Source: Diphasiastrum complanatum (Eukaryota; Streptophyta; Lycopodiopsida; Lycopodiales; Lycopodiaceae). From it: a DNA stretch of 64,000 bases. The stretch is from NCBI GenBank assembly GCA_029204225.1, contig CM055092.1, positions 27,758,320 to 27,822,319 of the forward strand, read 5' to 3'. This document shows positions 55,109 to 64,000 of the stretch, one piece after another (positions within the stretch are counted from its first letter, which is position 1; every line of letters begins with the position of its first letter). Position numbers and translations under genes: made by a program. A model generated the notes under the pieces. That model searched no databases and had not been told where the DNA came from. It worked only from the letters and a program-made list of their open reading frames with translations.

Positions 55109-55960
55109 ATGACAGAAGGTATCATATTACCAGATTCTACTGAACTGATTGAACTTGCACCTGGCAGATTTGTGCATGTTTCAAAGTCACTTGGAGAATC
55201 GGAGTTAGCAGAATTCACTGAATTATTGAAGGAGTATCAAGATGTTTTTGCCTGGTCGCTCGACGATTTGAAGGGTATATTTGCAGAATTCGGAGAGCAC
55301 CGTATTGATCTTAAGGAAGATGTTGTACCTGTTCGACAGAGACAACATCGTCTCAATCCTAAGTACTCTCTCATGGTTAAGGACAAACTCAACAAACACC
55401 TTAAGGCAGGTATAATCTATCTCGTCTTAAGCAGTGAATGGGTTTCACCCATTGTGGTCATCCCAAAGAAGAAGACTGGCAAAATACGAATATGCCAGGA
55501 TTTCCGAAAACTCAATGCTGCCACAAGGAAGGATCATCATCCTCTGCCCTTCACTGATTCCATCTTAGATCAGGTTGCTGGTCAGGAGCGTTACAGTTTC
55601 TGTGACGGTTTTTCTGGTTATAATCAAGGTGGAGTGCAGAAGGAGGATCGTTCAAAGACCACATTCACTACGGATTGGGGCACTTATGCCTACAACAAAA
55701 TGCCCTTTGGTCTTTGTAACGCTCCAATGACTTTTCAGCGAATCATGATGTTAATATTCGCTGCCTTCCTAAGAACTTTTCTCGAAATATTTATTGATGA
55801 TTTTTATGTATATAGTGATATAAAGACGCACCTGCAGAAGCTGAAAGTAACATTGCAACGGTGTCGAGATACTTGTTTATCTCTTCATCCAGAGAAATGT
55901 TTTTTTGGTATGAAAGAAGGGATATTACTCCTACCATCACTATTGGATGATGTTTGCATC
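55109..55960 (+). pseudogene. Ty3/Gypsy reverse transcriptase, truncated
   Basis: An uninterrupted frame of 376 codons runs to 56239, of which the first 280 or so are Gypsy RT. It has EYQDVFAWSLDDLKGIF, HRLNPKYSLMVKDKL and KAGIIYLVLSSEWVSPIVVI. It continues with GKIRICQDFRKLNAATRKD, SFCDGFSGYNQ, NKMPFGLCNAPMTFQR and the catalytic FIDDFYVYS. The N-terminal DVFAWS block and FIDDF box resemble the Tat/Athila branch. Gag and protease are missing, since the frame starts right after the primer site. After about 55960 the codons no longer look like RT, and the frame crosses a foldback repeat. Confidence 0.9.
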
Positions 55961-56016
55961 ATCACTGAGACTTCAAAAAAAATGTTGATCCTTTTTTTAG
56001 CCTTGTTTTGTATTAT

Positions 56017-56150
56017 GGAAGGAGCCGGGCAGAGGCCATTCTACATGGTAAGGATTTCCAGAATTTTTTTAGGCGAGGCCCGGAGGGGCCTCGCCCAAAT
56101 TTTTTTTGGAAATCCTTATCGGGCAAAATGGCCTCTGCCCGGCCCCTTCC
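56017..56150. repeat. 134-bp foldback (near-perfect inverted repeat)
   Basis: The arms 56017-56083 and 56084-56150 start GGAAGGAGCCGGGCAGAGGC and are inverted with about 85% identity. They meet at GGCGAGGCCC-GGAGGGGCCTCGCC. The element is GC-rich in AT-rich surroundings. No clear target duplication was found. It may be a foldback MITE. Confidence 0.85.
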
Positions 56151-56181
56151 ATTGTGTAATAGATTTTTGGACCCTTTTTAA

Positions 56182-56299
56182 ACCAATCCTTAGCTGCCAC
56201 GTGGCAGGTGCAAGCAAAATCAGCGCTAAAAAAATTTGAGACCAATCCGATGTTGCCACATGGCAGACGCAGGCAGAATCTGCACTAATTTTTTTTTTA
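56182..56299. repeat. 59-bp tandem repeat with a palindromic core
   Basis: Units 56182-56240 and 56241-56299 both start ACCAATCC and carry TGCCACGTGGCA (56195-56206) or TGCCACATGGCA (56254-56265). The first core is a perfect 12-bp palindrome with a central CACGTG. Confidence 0.8.
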
Positions 56300-56697
56300 A
56301 AAAACAGGTGACTATTCTGCTTTTTAATTTGTTCATAAATGGGCAGAATAGTCACCAAAAGTCCATTACGTAAAGGCAAGAGTCTCTCCTCACTTTGGTC
56401 CAAGGAGATTTGTGAAAACAAAATCATATTAAAAAGAAGGGCCCACTTTCTAATTTATGGGTGCTTTCAAATTTAATTGCTTAACTGTGCATGATCTCAA
56501 TGTTTAATTTTAGCTACATGCACCATATATGTGTGTGTGTGTGAGAGAGAGAGAGAATGTATACGGTTCACGGTGGGGCTCAATTTTTTCAATGTGATCT
56601 TCCGATTTTTTTTTTTGTCGAAGACAGTTTAAAAATCACTAATGATGATGGTTTTTCATTCGCGAGCTAGAAATTGATATGCATAGCCGTATCTTTG

Positions 56698-56745
<48 letters not shown>

Positions 56746-57271
56746 TTGAATGTGTGTGTGTTTTGTGATGCATGTCAAAATAAAAAATTAATTATTTCAA
56801 CTCTTGTGTATTTGGAGGGTCATTTGTATTCTTTTTGATGTTAGAATTGGGACGTTGAACAAAGTTCAGTTCAGAGTCCAGAATTATCCGAGTCTCCAAC
56901 GTTACCGTTGCCAGTTGCAACGTGTCACAGTCAAATCAATCCACGTGCACCCCAACCTCTGTAGGTCAGCTGCTTCGGTAAGGCCAATGTTATGACATTC
57001 TTTCATTCACTTATGGGAGGAGACAAAGGTGAGGACGTGGCAGATTTTAGTCAGTCCACGTGGCTATAGCGGGGTGACTTGGCATTGGATGACTTAGACT
57101 GCGCCACCGTTGGATCTAGCTGTGGGCTTCCAGATTCTGCCCTCACGGTTTTTCAATCAACGATTGAGAAGAGACGAGGTGACAAGATTGCCACCTGGCA
57201 TAAATCCAACGGATTCTGTGTAAAATATCCCGCTCTACTCAGGCCCCATCGGCCCCCCTTCTGTCCCTTTG

Positions 57272-57278
<7 letters not shown>
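56300..57278. other. Upstream region of the RING-CH gene
   Basis: No gene is seen. A (GT)n/(GA)n patch lies at 56529-56556 and (GA)n at 56701-56735. The promoter of the RING-CH gene is expected near the right end. CACGTGGC at 57057 is a possible G-box. Confidence 0.45.

Positions 57279-57310
<32 letters not shown>
57279..57310. repeat. (CT)n tract in the probable 5' UTR or promoter
   Basis: CT repeats lie about 355 bases before the ATG of the RING-CH gene, paralleling the CT tract before the pyruvate carrier gene. Confidence 0.7.
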
Positions 57311-57314
<4 letters not shown>

Positions 57315-57665
57315 GACAAACGCGTCTCTCCTGCTCGTCTGCGAGCGATCGTGGGTGTAAGCAAGATCGGGGGTGGGCGCCATAGCTGCCCAGAATTTCT
57401 ATGCAAAAGATCGTGCAGTTTTTAACGCATATATCATTTATTTTGCCTTGAAATATCTCTCCCTTTCGGTTATTTAGTCCTGCAGCTGCTGCAGCAGCAA
57501 ACTAGCAGGAACAGCCTGTCCCATCCTCTTCTTGCCACTCCCTATTCCCCCTCACAAAACCTAGCTGCCCAATAATGATCGAGCTGAGATTGTGAAGCTG
57601 GTCATTGGAAGCTGCTATCTCAGGTGCACAACAAAATCAGAAAATTGTATTCAGGAGTTTTGATC

Positions 57666-59469
57666 ATGGAAAACCATTATGTTTTGGATGTGGATCGGCT
57701 TTGTGACTGCCCTTCGGCTGTTGATTCTTCCCGGGATATTCAATCCAGCCTTGTTGAAGAACAAGGCATTCCAACTTCGACTGCTCACATTGTTTCCTTT
57801 GATCTGGGTGACGATCTGCAGAAAGAAGCCCTTTGTGAAAATGAACATTGTGACAATGAAATTTGTGAAAATGAATTGAAATCGAGTGAAATAGGCATTA
57901 GAGGTGTAAAGAGTGGGAAAGCAAATCTTCCTGCTGGCCTTCCAGAGTGTCGAATTTGTCAGGACGAAGACGAGGAGGAGAATCTGGAGAGTCCTTGTGC
58001 GTGTTCTGGCAGTCTGAAGGTGGGCAATTTCAAGTGATTGTGACTGTTAGAGGGGAGAGAGCGTCCGTAAATAAGGAAATCAGAGAGGGATAGCTTTCTT
58101 TATTGTACAAAGAATCAAGAGGATGTATGGGACCGTTAAAATTTAGGAAATATATTTCAATGCAGCTCTGGATAGATGATCTTTGTCCTTTTGTCTTTAC
58201 AGTACATGTCATCAAATGCATGAAAAACAAGTCACCCTTGAGTCTAGTTCAGCTAAAACGTTTTCTTTTGCGGTCAAGTATGCCTTTCATGAGGTATACC
58301 TCCGATCTTTTGGCCAACTGGTTCCATAAGTTATGCCATTTTTGGCTCTAGCTTTGGTATGGTGTGAAAACTCCTGATATGCTGGTATCTTTCACAGTGA
58401 AGTAAGTTGCGAGCTTCATCTTCCACTTTTTCCTTCCTGCACACTTGAAAGATCTTGTTATTCTCTTTGTTTTACATTCTTCCATCTAGTCATTTCTATC
58501 TCCAAATTATTGGAGCTTACTACTCTCGGGTCTCATAGCGAATGTTATTTAAGTGTTGATACATTATCTTCACAATGCATATGCTCTCGGTATGATCGTT
58601 TGATTGACTTCCAGCTTGTAGAAGGATTTCTTTGAGATTTTGCCATTGCCTTTCCATTATCTTCGACTGGATCAAGTCTTTGAAACTTTACTTATCCTCG
58701 GGCAAACATTTTCCATCTATTCTCCATTTTCGGAGACATGTTTGCTTTATGCCGACCCTGCTCCTTTTTGGTTATTGTAGCTCTGTGAGGGTTCCTAACG
58801 GCATTCATTTCCTTGGCCTTGTTGATATATACTTTGAATTGATTTAAGGCCTCCTCTTCGATAGCGAGCAATACCATCTGTGTCTGCTAGTGGAGCTTGA
58901 ACCTTCACCCAACCTACAAGAAAAACCTCTTCTGCGCAGACTCTGCGCTTTCATGGCCCCTTTACAAAAACCAGGAACAAAGTACTGGTTGCAACTGTGA
59001 TAAAGTAGTTCGCCTCATCTTCCAATTCCAAAAATACATATTCCAGTATCCATTTTGCATTGCAAACCCCCCTGATACCCTCTTTCTACTTATGTATCCC
59101 ATTCTGATTAGTTTTAAACCACATACAAAGCTATTTTGTAGAAAAATGCCACTTACTAATGTGTTAACTTTAAATGCGACATTTAGGTCGCTGTCTTTTT
59201 TGTCAATCACCATAACTTTAGATTTCTCCACACTTAGTATCGAGTTGGAGAATCTGCAGAGTTTTCTAGTGTGCATTGAAGTTCGAACTTTTTCCTGTTC
59301 TTAGCAGAGGGAGCAGCATCTTTTTCATAAAGGAGCAGTAAACGCCATCGCATGCTACTTCCACTCTTCCTTAATTTTCTTAATTCATTTTCTAACTTTT
59401 TTCTGTCCTTAATACTTATTATTTCTGTTATGTAGAGTTTGGGAGACGAGACAGCCCTCTTTTATTCCC

Positions 59470-59550
<81 letters not shown>

Positions 59551-62204
59551 AACTCACTGGTTTATTTTTTTACAGTATGCACATCGGAAATGTGTCCAGA
59601 GATGGTGCAATGAAAAAGGCAACACCATTTGCGAAATATGCAATCAGGTAGAACATTTGAATCCTGCCCGTTGAGTGTGTGGATATTGTTAGCGTCTCCA
59701 AATCATCCTCAATGTCGGGAGCCTGTGCTCTGCCAGAACTTTATACCACGACATTTGTCCGATTGACAAGGGATGCATGTTCAATGCTTTTTTGACATGA
59801 TTAGTTTGCTTTCATTTCGCTATCGTATATTCTGGTTGCATCTTACAAACTGGAAATAGTTTGTAGCAAAGCTTTTCCTCCTGATCGCATAGTTACAAAT
59901 CGAGTGTGTTTTAATCTATTTAAGTTTTCGTTTGACAGTTTGAATTGTCCTACTGCAGAATGTTTAAACAAAAACGTTTTCTTTTTGAAATTTTAGGAAG
60001 AATACAAAAAATTTAAACCCTTAACAGATTCATATATCTGATTTGGATCGAGATTCATTCAATTAGTTTTGAAAGGCTTTGAACCGCAATTTGTTGTTCC
60101 CATTTTGTAAAAGCTTTGACTATAACATCTGATAAACTTATGTATACGATTGCTGTATTTATGTCAGCTACTTGTGTTTTGCTCTATTTCTTCTCATTAC
60201 TCAACATAAATGTTGTTAGATATATTGTTCTCTTAAGCTACTCCGTTTTCAATCTGACAGCCATACCAGAACGGTTACGCTGCCCCTCCGCGGCCAGATG
60301 CTACCAATGAGCCCAGGTATACTCCAACTTGGATTTGTTGATTCTTTCAGTCCTGTTATGCCACTTCATGGTATTCAAATAGAAGTAATTATGTGAGGTG
60401 GCCCTTTTGTATTCTGCTGAAAGTTTGTTTGTTTTTTTTTTTTTTCATGATGATAGATCTCCTTGCCTTATTTCAGAGACTTATTAGAGGGGACACCTTT
60501 CTCTTGGGCACTGTTCAATTGTTTGTCTATTGTTTCTAATTATTTATCACATATCAGCTCGGTTTCTTTTTATGTATCAACTTTTGTCTGAGAAGCATTA
60601 ACCTTCACAGGTTACAAGAATTTGTGAAATTCTAAAGAGCTGCATAATTGTGTAGTCATGAAATTAGACATTCATGGGGGAGTGACCTTTCTTTCTATAA
60701 GTGTATTTTGAGTTCCAAGCTTTATCAACGATTTGTCATGAAGAGTTCTGTTATTTTGAATCCCCTAAAAAGTCTTTGGAGTAGACCAGATGTTATGTTA
60801 TTTCACCCTAACCTGTGCCTCTTCTTTATGTTGAGCTGTCACTGGGGTACATGCTTATTTAACCTAGACTTAGAGTAGAATCAACTTGAAATTTCAGCTT
60901 CCTGATTCATCTCCTTTTGTTGCTTTGAGCAAGCAGTGTTGCATGGGGACTTCCTGACATCCATCAGCTAAACCTTCGTGACCAGCAGATTCTTTCTATG
61001 GCTGCGGCAGAGCGGCATATGTTGGAAGCAGAGTACAACAATTTTTCAGCAACAAATGCGAGTGGTACTACCTGCTGCCGCTCAGCTGCACTTATTGTAA
61101 GTATATTTTTTTCTTTAACCTTTTTGCAGCCGTCAGCTGAATTCTTGTGTAGTTATTGTTAGTAGTTTAAAGCTTGCCTCGTGATTTTAGTTCGCCTATT
61201 TGTATAATGCTGGACGAGTTCTGATTCACTGTTTTCTGTTCCGTTTGATTCCCCCTTCCTCAATATCATGGTTTGGCTTGATATGAGATCAGGTAGACAT
61301 GAGATCCGGGTACAAGTGACTGTCTTTTGTTGTCTGACTCAGTTAATGGCACTGCTGCTACTTCGCCATGCTCTTTCTATGGCTGCTGTTGGATCTGACG
61401 AAGATGCTGCTACGTTTTTCACGGTATCTAGTTTCACAAATGTAGACTATGTATGGAATCTTCGTTTCATTGTATGGCTGTATAGAAGAATTTAATGAAG
61501 TGAAGGAATGGAGGGCAACTTTGAGTCTTTTGCCATTTCAAGATGGGTGCTGATATGTTGCAGGTCTTGTGAAATCTGGTAGATAATACTAATGTATCTA
61601 GTCTGTAACTTATCGTGCATGTGCTGCAGCTGTTCTTGCTTCGTGCAGCAGGTTTTCTTCTTCCATGCTATATCATGGCTCGAGCTTTGGACATTTTACA
61701 ACGTAGACGACAAAGACAGGTATCATACAACCCTTATCCATTGAATGATTGCGGACCAGATTAGGTTGCATACAAATGAAAATTTGTAAATGTATAAAGA
61801 TGTGTATATTCCTTGGTTCATTAGGATCTTATTACTTTTTATAGTTTTGAGATGAGAGGACTGATCAGAATGCATACAAATGAAAATTTGTAAATCTGTG
61901 TATATTCCTTGGTCCATTAGGATCTTATTACTCTTATATAGTTTTGAAATGAGAGGACTGATACAGAAAAAGAATCAAAGTCTGAATGGTACTTGTGTTT
62001 CTGCTATGGAATGAATTTCTTGATATTACAAAAATCTCAGCAGAAGGTTTTGTTGGTATTTAACAATAATTCTCTCATTAATATATATATATATATATAT
62101 AGGAAGCAGCTTTGGCAGCAGCTGAAGTTGCACTCATACTTCGAGCAGCACAAGCCAGAGGAGTACACTTTTCAGTAGCTCCTGGACCTGTGACAGCACT
62201 GTAG
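57666..62204 (+). CDS. RING-CH (RINGv) membrane E3 ubiquitin ligase, DUF3675 type, seven exons
   Basis: The exons are 57666-58019, 59576-59647, 60261-60316, 60937-61096, 61343-61423, 61630-61719 and 62103-62204, all GT-AG and in phase, giving 304 residues. The RING-CH finger is C95-X2-C98-X12-C111-X-C113-X7-H121-X2-C124-X12-C137-X2-C140, the MARCH-type C4HC3 pattern, with W128 in the usual place. It is split by intron 1 after SGSLK. Exon 4 holds the DUF3675 block ([19 protein letters not shown]). Exons 5 and 6 give two hydrophobic segments ([17 protein letters not shown], about 212-230, and [20 protein letters not shown], about 242-261). The protein would attach ubiquitin to membrane proteins. 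The ATG at 57666 is the first in frame. Residues 57-71 contain three CENE-like repeats. The gene appears intact. Confidence 0.93.
58020..59575 (+). other. Intron 1 of the RING-CH gene
   Basis: This 1556-base intron has GTGGGC and TTTTTACAG borders. It separates the first four zinc ligands from the last four. It ends with a long (GT)n/(GA)n tract at 59472-59548, only about 28 bases from the acceptor. Confidence 0.85.
59472..59548. repeat. (GT)n(GA)n compound microsatellite in intron 1
   Basis: About 23 GT units are followed by about 15 GA units, ending 28 bases before the exon 2 acceptor. Such tracts vary in length and could affect splicing of exon 2. Confidence 0.95.
59648..62102 (+). other. 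Introns 2-6 of the RING-CH gene
   Basis: The introns are 59648-60260, 60317-60936, 61097-61342, 61424-61629 and 61720-62102. All begin GT and end AG. Intron 6 contains a near-duplicated segment (GCATACAAATGAAAATTTGTAAAT at 61767 and again at 61870) and ends in a (TA)n tract at 62083-62100. No transposon was recognised in them. Confidence 0.8.
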
Positions 62205-62905
62205 ATGGCCCTAGCAAAGGGTTTTTGGCATGCGGTTATGGGATTTAGTTGAATGTCTTGGAGCTGGCTTCCAGAGCCTCGAAAGCCTCAAACTCATATG
62301 TTATACTGCAAGGACACTCATGCTCACACTTCACATAAGGAGGGGTGAAGGGCTGGGTGTTGGGCCTGCATGCCCCTCTGGCACTCAGCTCAGGATGGCA
62401 TTTAGATCCAACTGAGGTCATGTGACATTTTTAGATATTGTCAAGCTACTATAATACACATTGTCCATTATCATTGTAAGTCATGTAACAACCATCGACA
62501 AAGTTATCCTGAGAGAGGTTCTTGTATATTTGATGGGACTGACCCATCATCTACTCAGGATTTCACTTCTGCAATGATGCTATTATTCTGAAAAATTGTA
62601 ATGTGCTAACAAAAAAGAACACAACAGGACATCAGTCAGTGTGGTGCCCCCCTGAAAGCGAGATGAAAGCGAGATCTTTAGAGGTTTGGGGTTAGTTTTT
62701 GTTTCAATAAGTTCGTTCTTGGAAACGACAAAGCACGTTTATTTTGCTGTTTCAACTTGATATTTGAGCCATCTTCTGGTTAGGAGATCTAGTTGTTGTG
62801 GGTTTGATTGCTTAGAAATCCTCAATTTTGAGGCTTCAACTCTTACAGATTTAATTTTAAGCTCTAGATTTTGATGATGTAAATATTTTGTGTGATAGCT
62901 AAGTT
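62205..62905. other. 3' UTR and flank of the RING-CH gene
   Basis: No canonical AATAAA was found after the stop codon. Frames here have no motif. The sequence runs up to the target duplication of MITE-3. Confidence 0.45.
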
Positions 62906-62913
62906 AATTGCAC

Positions 62914-63134
62914 CATAGAATTAATGAACCATGGACGGTTCACCACGGTTCTGAGAATCGTACGGTTCTCAATTTTGTTTTTGCCAGAACCGTGGTGAAC
63001 CATGTAGTTAATAATTAATTAATTAATTTTTTATTTTTTATCAAACATAAATTAATTAATAATGATATACCGTACCACGGTTCATGAACCGTGGTACGGT
63101 TCACCCCACGGTTCTGAGAACCGTGGGTACTATG
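62914..63134. mobile_element. MITE-3, hAT-like nonautonomous DNA transposon (221 bp)
   Basis: The ends are CATAG and CTATG, flanked by the exact 8-bp duplication AATTGCAC (62906-62913 and 63135-63142). Subterminal regions repeat ACGGTTC and its inverse GAACCGT many times, including the near palindrome CCACGGTTCTGAGAACCGTGG-type word near 63107-63126. The centre is an AT-rich TTAATTAAT stretch. It shares only the CATAG ends, duplication length and palindromic design with MITE-1 and MITE-2, not their sequence. Confidence 0.85.
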
Positions 63135-63142
63135 AATTGCAC

Positions 63143-64000
63143 AAACCAATAAGATAATCATTTAGATGTTTGCAGGATTTTTTCTCTAGCACAACATAAA
63201 AGCATGATCATGTAGAAGTAGATTGGTGTACATTAATTACTTCATAGAATTTTCCAGTTAAAGTATCTCAACACTAGCGACCTAGAAATGTTCAACACTA
63301 GGCTTCAGCTGCTATGGATGTTTCTTTAATATTGTGCAATGGTGATCTGAGAGGTTATTGTGGAATTAGTTACAAGTAATATGTCACAAAAAGCTCCCAT
63401 GTAGTTGACAATCAATGCACAACAGATCATATATATAATCAATGAAGAACTAGAATCCAGCTGAGAACATTGTGAAAATAAGCTGAATACATATCAAAAA
63501 CTAAACTATGCTAGTTAACAAGCTGATCAACAATGCTCTAGGCAAAGGAGTGCAGACATTTTGCAAGCAAATGGACTATGAGTTCAATGAGTTATTGATG
63601 ATAATCAGTAATCACTTGCCCAAATTTGCAAAAATTGCAAAAGATACATCAACATCAACACAAAGGCAAGATTAGACAATATGAAATTCATGACAACTAT
63701 CTAGGGAGTCGTGCAAAAATTGGAAACTATAAAACATAGGAGTATATGGTTTGTTTCATGAATGTGATTTAAAGCTCTTTGGGGTTAAAATAGTCCAAAT
63801 GATACTTATGGTCTTTCTCCACCACTATTTAAGTAAGTGTATGCAAATTAAGGCATGTGGGAACATCTAAACAAATAGGAGGATTTCTATGGAAAACTAT
63901 TGGATTACTGTGTTTAGACCTCAAGCTATGTGGCATGAGATTGATTGCTTAGGCAATGACGCATTTGAAAGTATGGCTTGTCGTTTGCTCCATATAGTGA
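63143..64000. other. Intergenic sequence to window edge, nothing recognised
   Basis: No gene, LTR or repeat was recognised on either strand. Confidence 0.45.

Noticed and set aside
59439-59674. Open frames encoding Cys-Val and Arg-Glu repeats
   Set aside because: These are translations of the GT/GA microsatellite in intron 1. Similar frames at 15.36, 42.4 and 57.28 kb are also microsatellite artefacts.
1-64000. tRNA or rRNA genes and organelle-derived inserts
   Set aside because: The only tRNA-like words are primer-binding sites of LTR elements, and no plastid or mitochondrial gene sequence was recognised.

Overview
This is plant nuclear DNA. It has GT-AG introns, plant gene families (a pyruvate carrier subunit, a RING-CH/DUF3675 E3 ligase and a PAM2-CUE-DUF1771-Smr protein), Ty1/Copia and Ty3/Gypsy LTR elements primed by plant tRNAs, a CACTA transposon relic, hAT-like MITEs and long GA/CT microsatellites. 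Three host genes in 64 kb, kilobase introns full of transposons and heavily decayed element copies suggest a large, repeat-rich genome, perhaps a fern or another non-angiosperm vascular plant. The exact lineage cannot be read from the sequence alone.

Layout. 1-5524: a decayed Copia element (Copia-1) whose 5' LTR is cut by the window edge. 5.9-13.4 kb: Copia/Gypsy scraps, a foldback repeat, and a minus-strand Gypsy LTR with a tRNA-Asp primer site. 13.56-15.2 kb: host gene 1, an intronless-CDS CID7-like PAM2/Smr protein. 16.8-29.5 kb: a retrotransposon graveyard containing a CACTA scrap (18.7-19.1), a minus gag-pro element (20.9-23.35), Copia-2 with its integrase deleted (23.4-25.8), and Copia-3 on the minus strand (26.0-29.1). 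30.4-41.1 kb: host gene 2, a five-exon mitochondrial pyruvate carrier subunit whose introns 1 and 3 host two inverted MITEs, two LTR relics and a Gypsy integrase. 42.5-45.4 kb: a CACTA transposase relic on the minus strand. 45.6-56.2 kb: more LTR debris, including a 589-bp miniature LTR element (TRIM) nested in a Copia RNase H and a Gypsy RT joined directly to an LTR. 57.3-62.2 kb: host gene 3, a seven-exon RING-CH membrane E3 ligase. 62.9-63.1 kb: a third MITE.

The host genes show no operon-like or functional linkage: one acts in mitochondrial pyruvate import, one probably in poly(A)-binding-protein-linked RNA metabolism, and one in membrane-associated ubiquitination. The most distinctive material is in the repeats. 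Three MITEs share CATAG termini and clean 8-bp target duplications, and their ends are packed with short palindromes. The TRIM has both LTRs, a primer site and a target duplication. One LTR family carries a 14-bp G-box palindrome. Several features rest on short, diverged matches and are scored low. All family assignments come from motifs read by eye.
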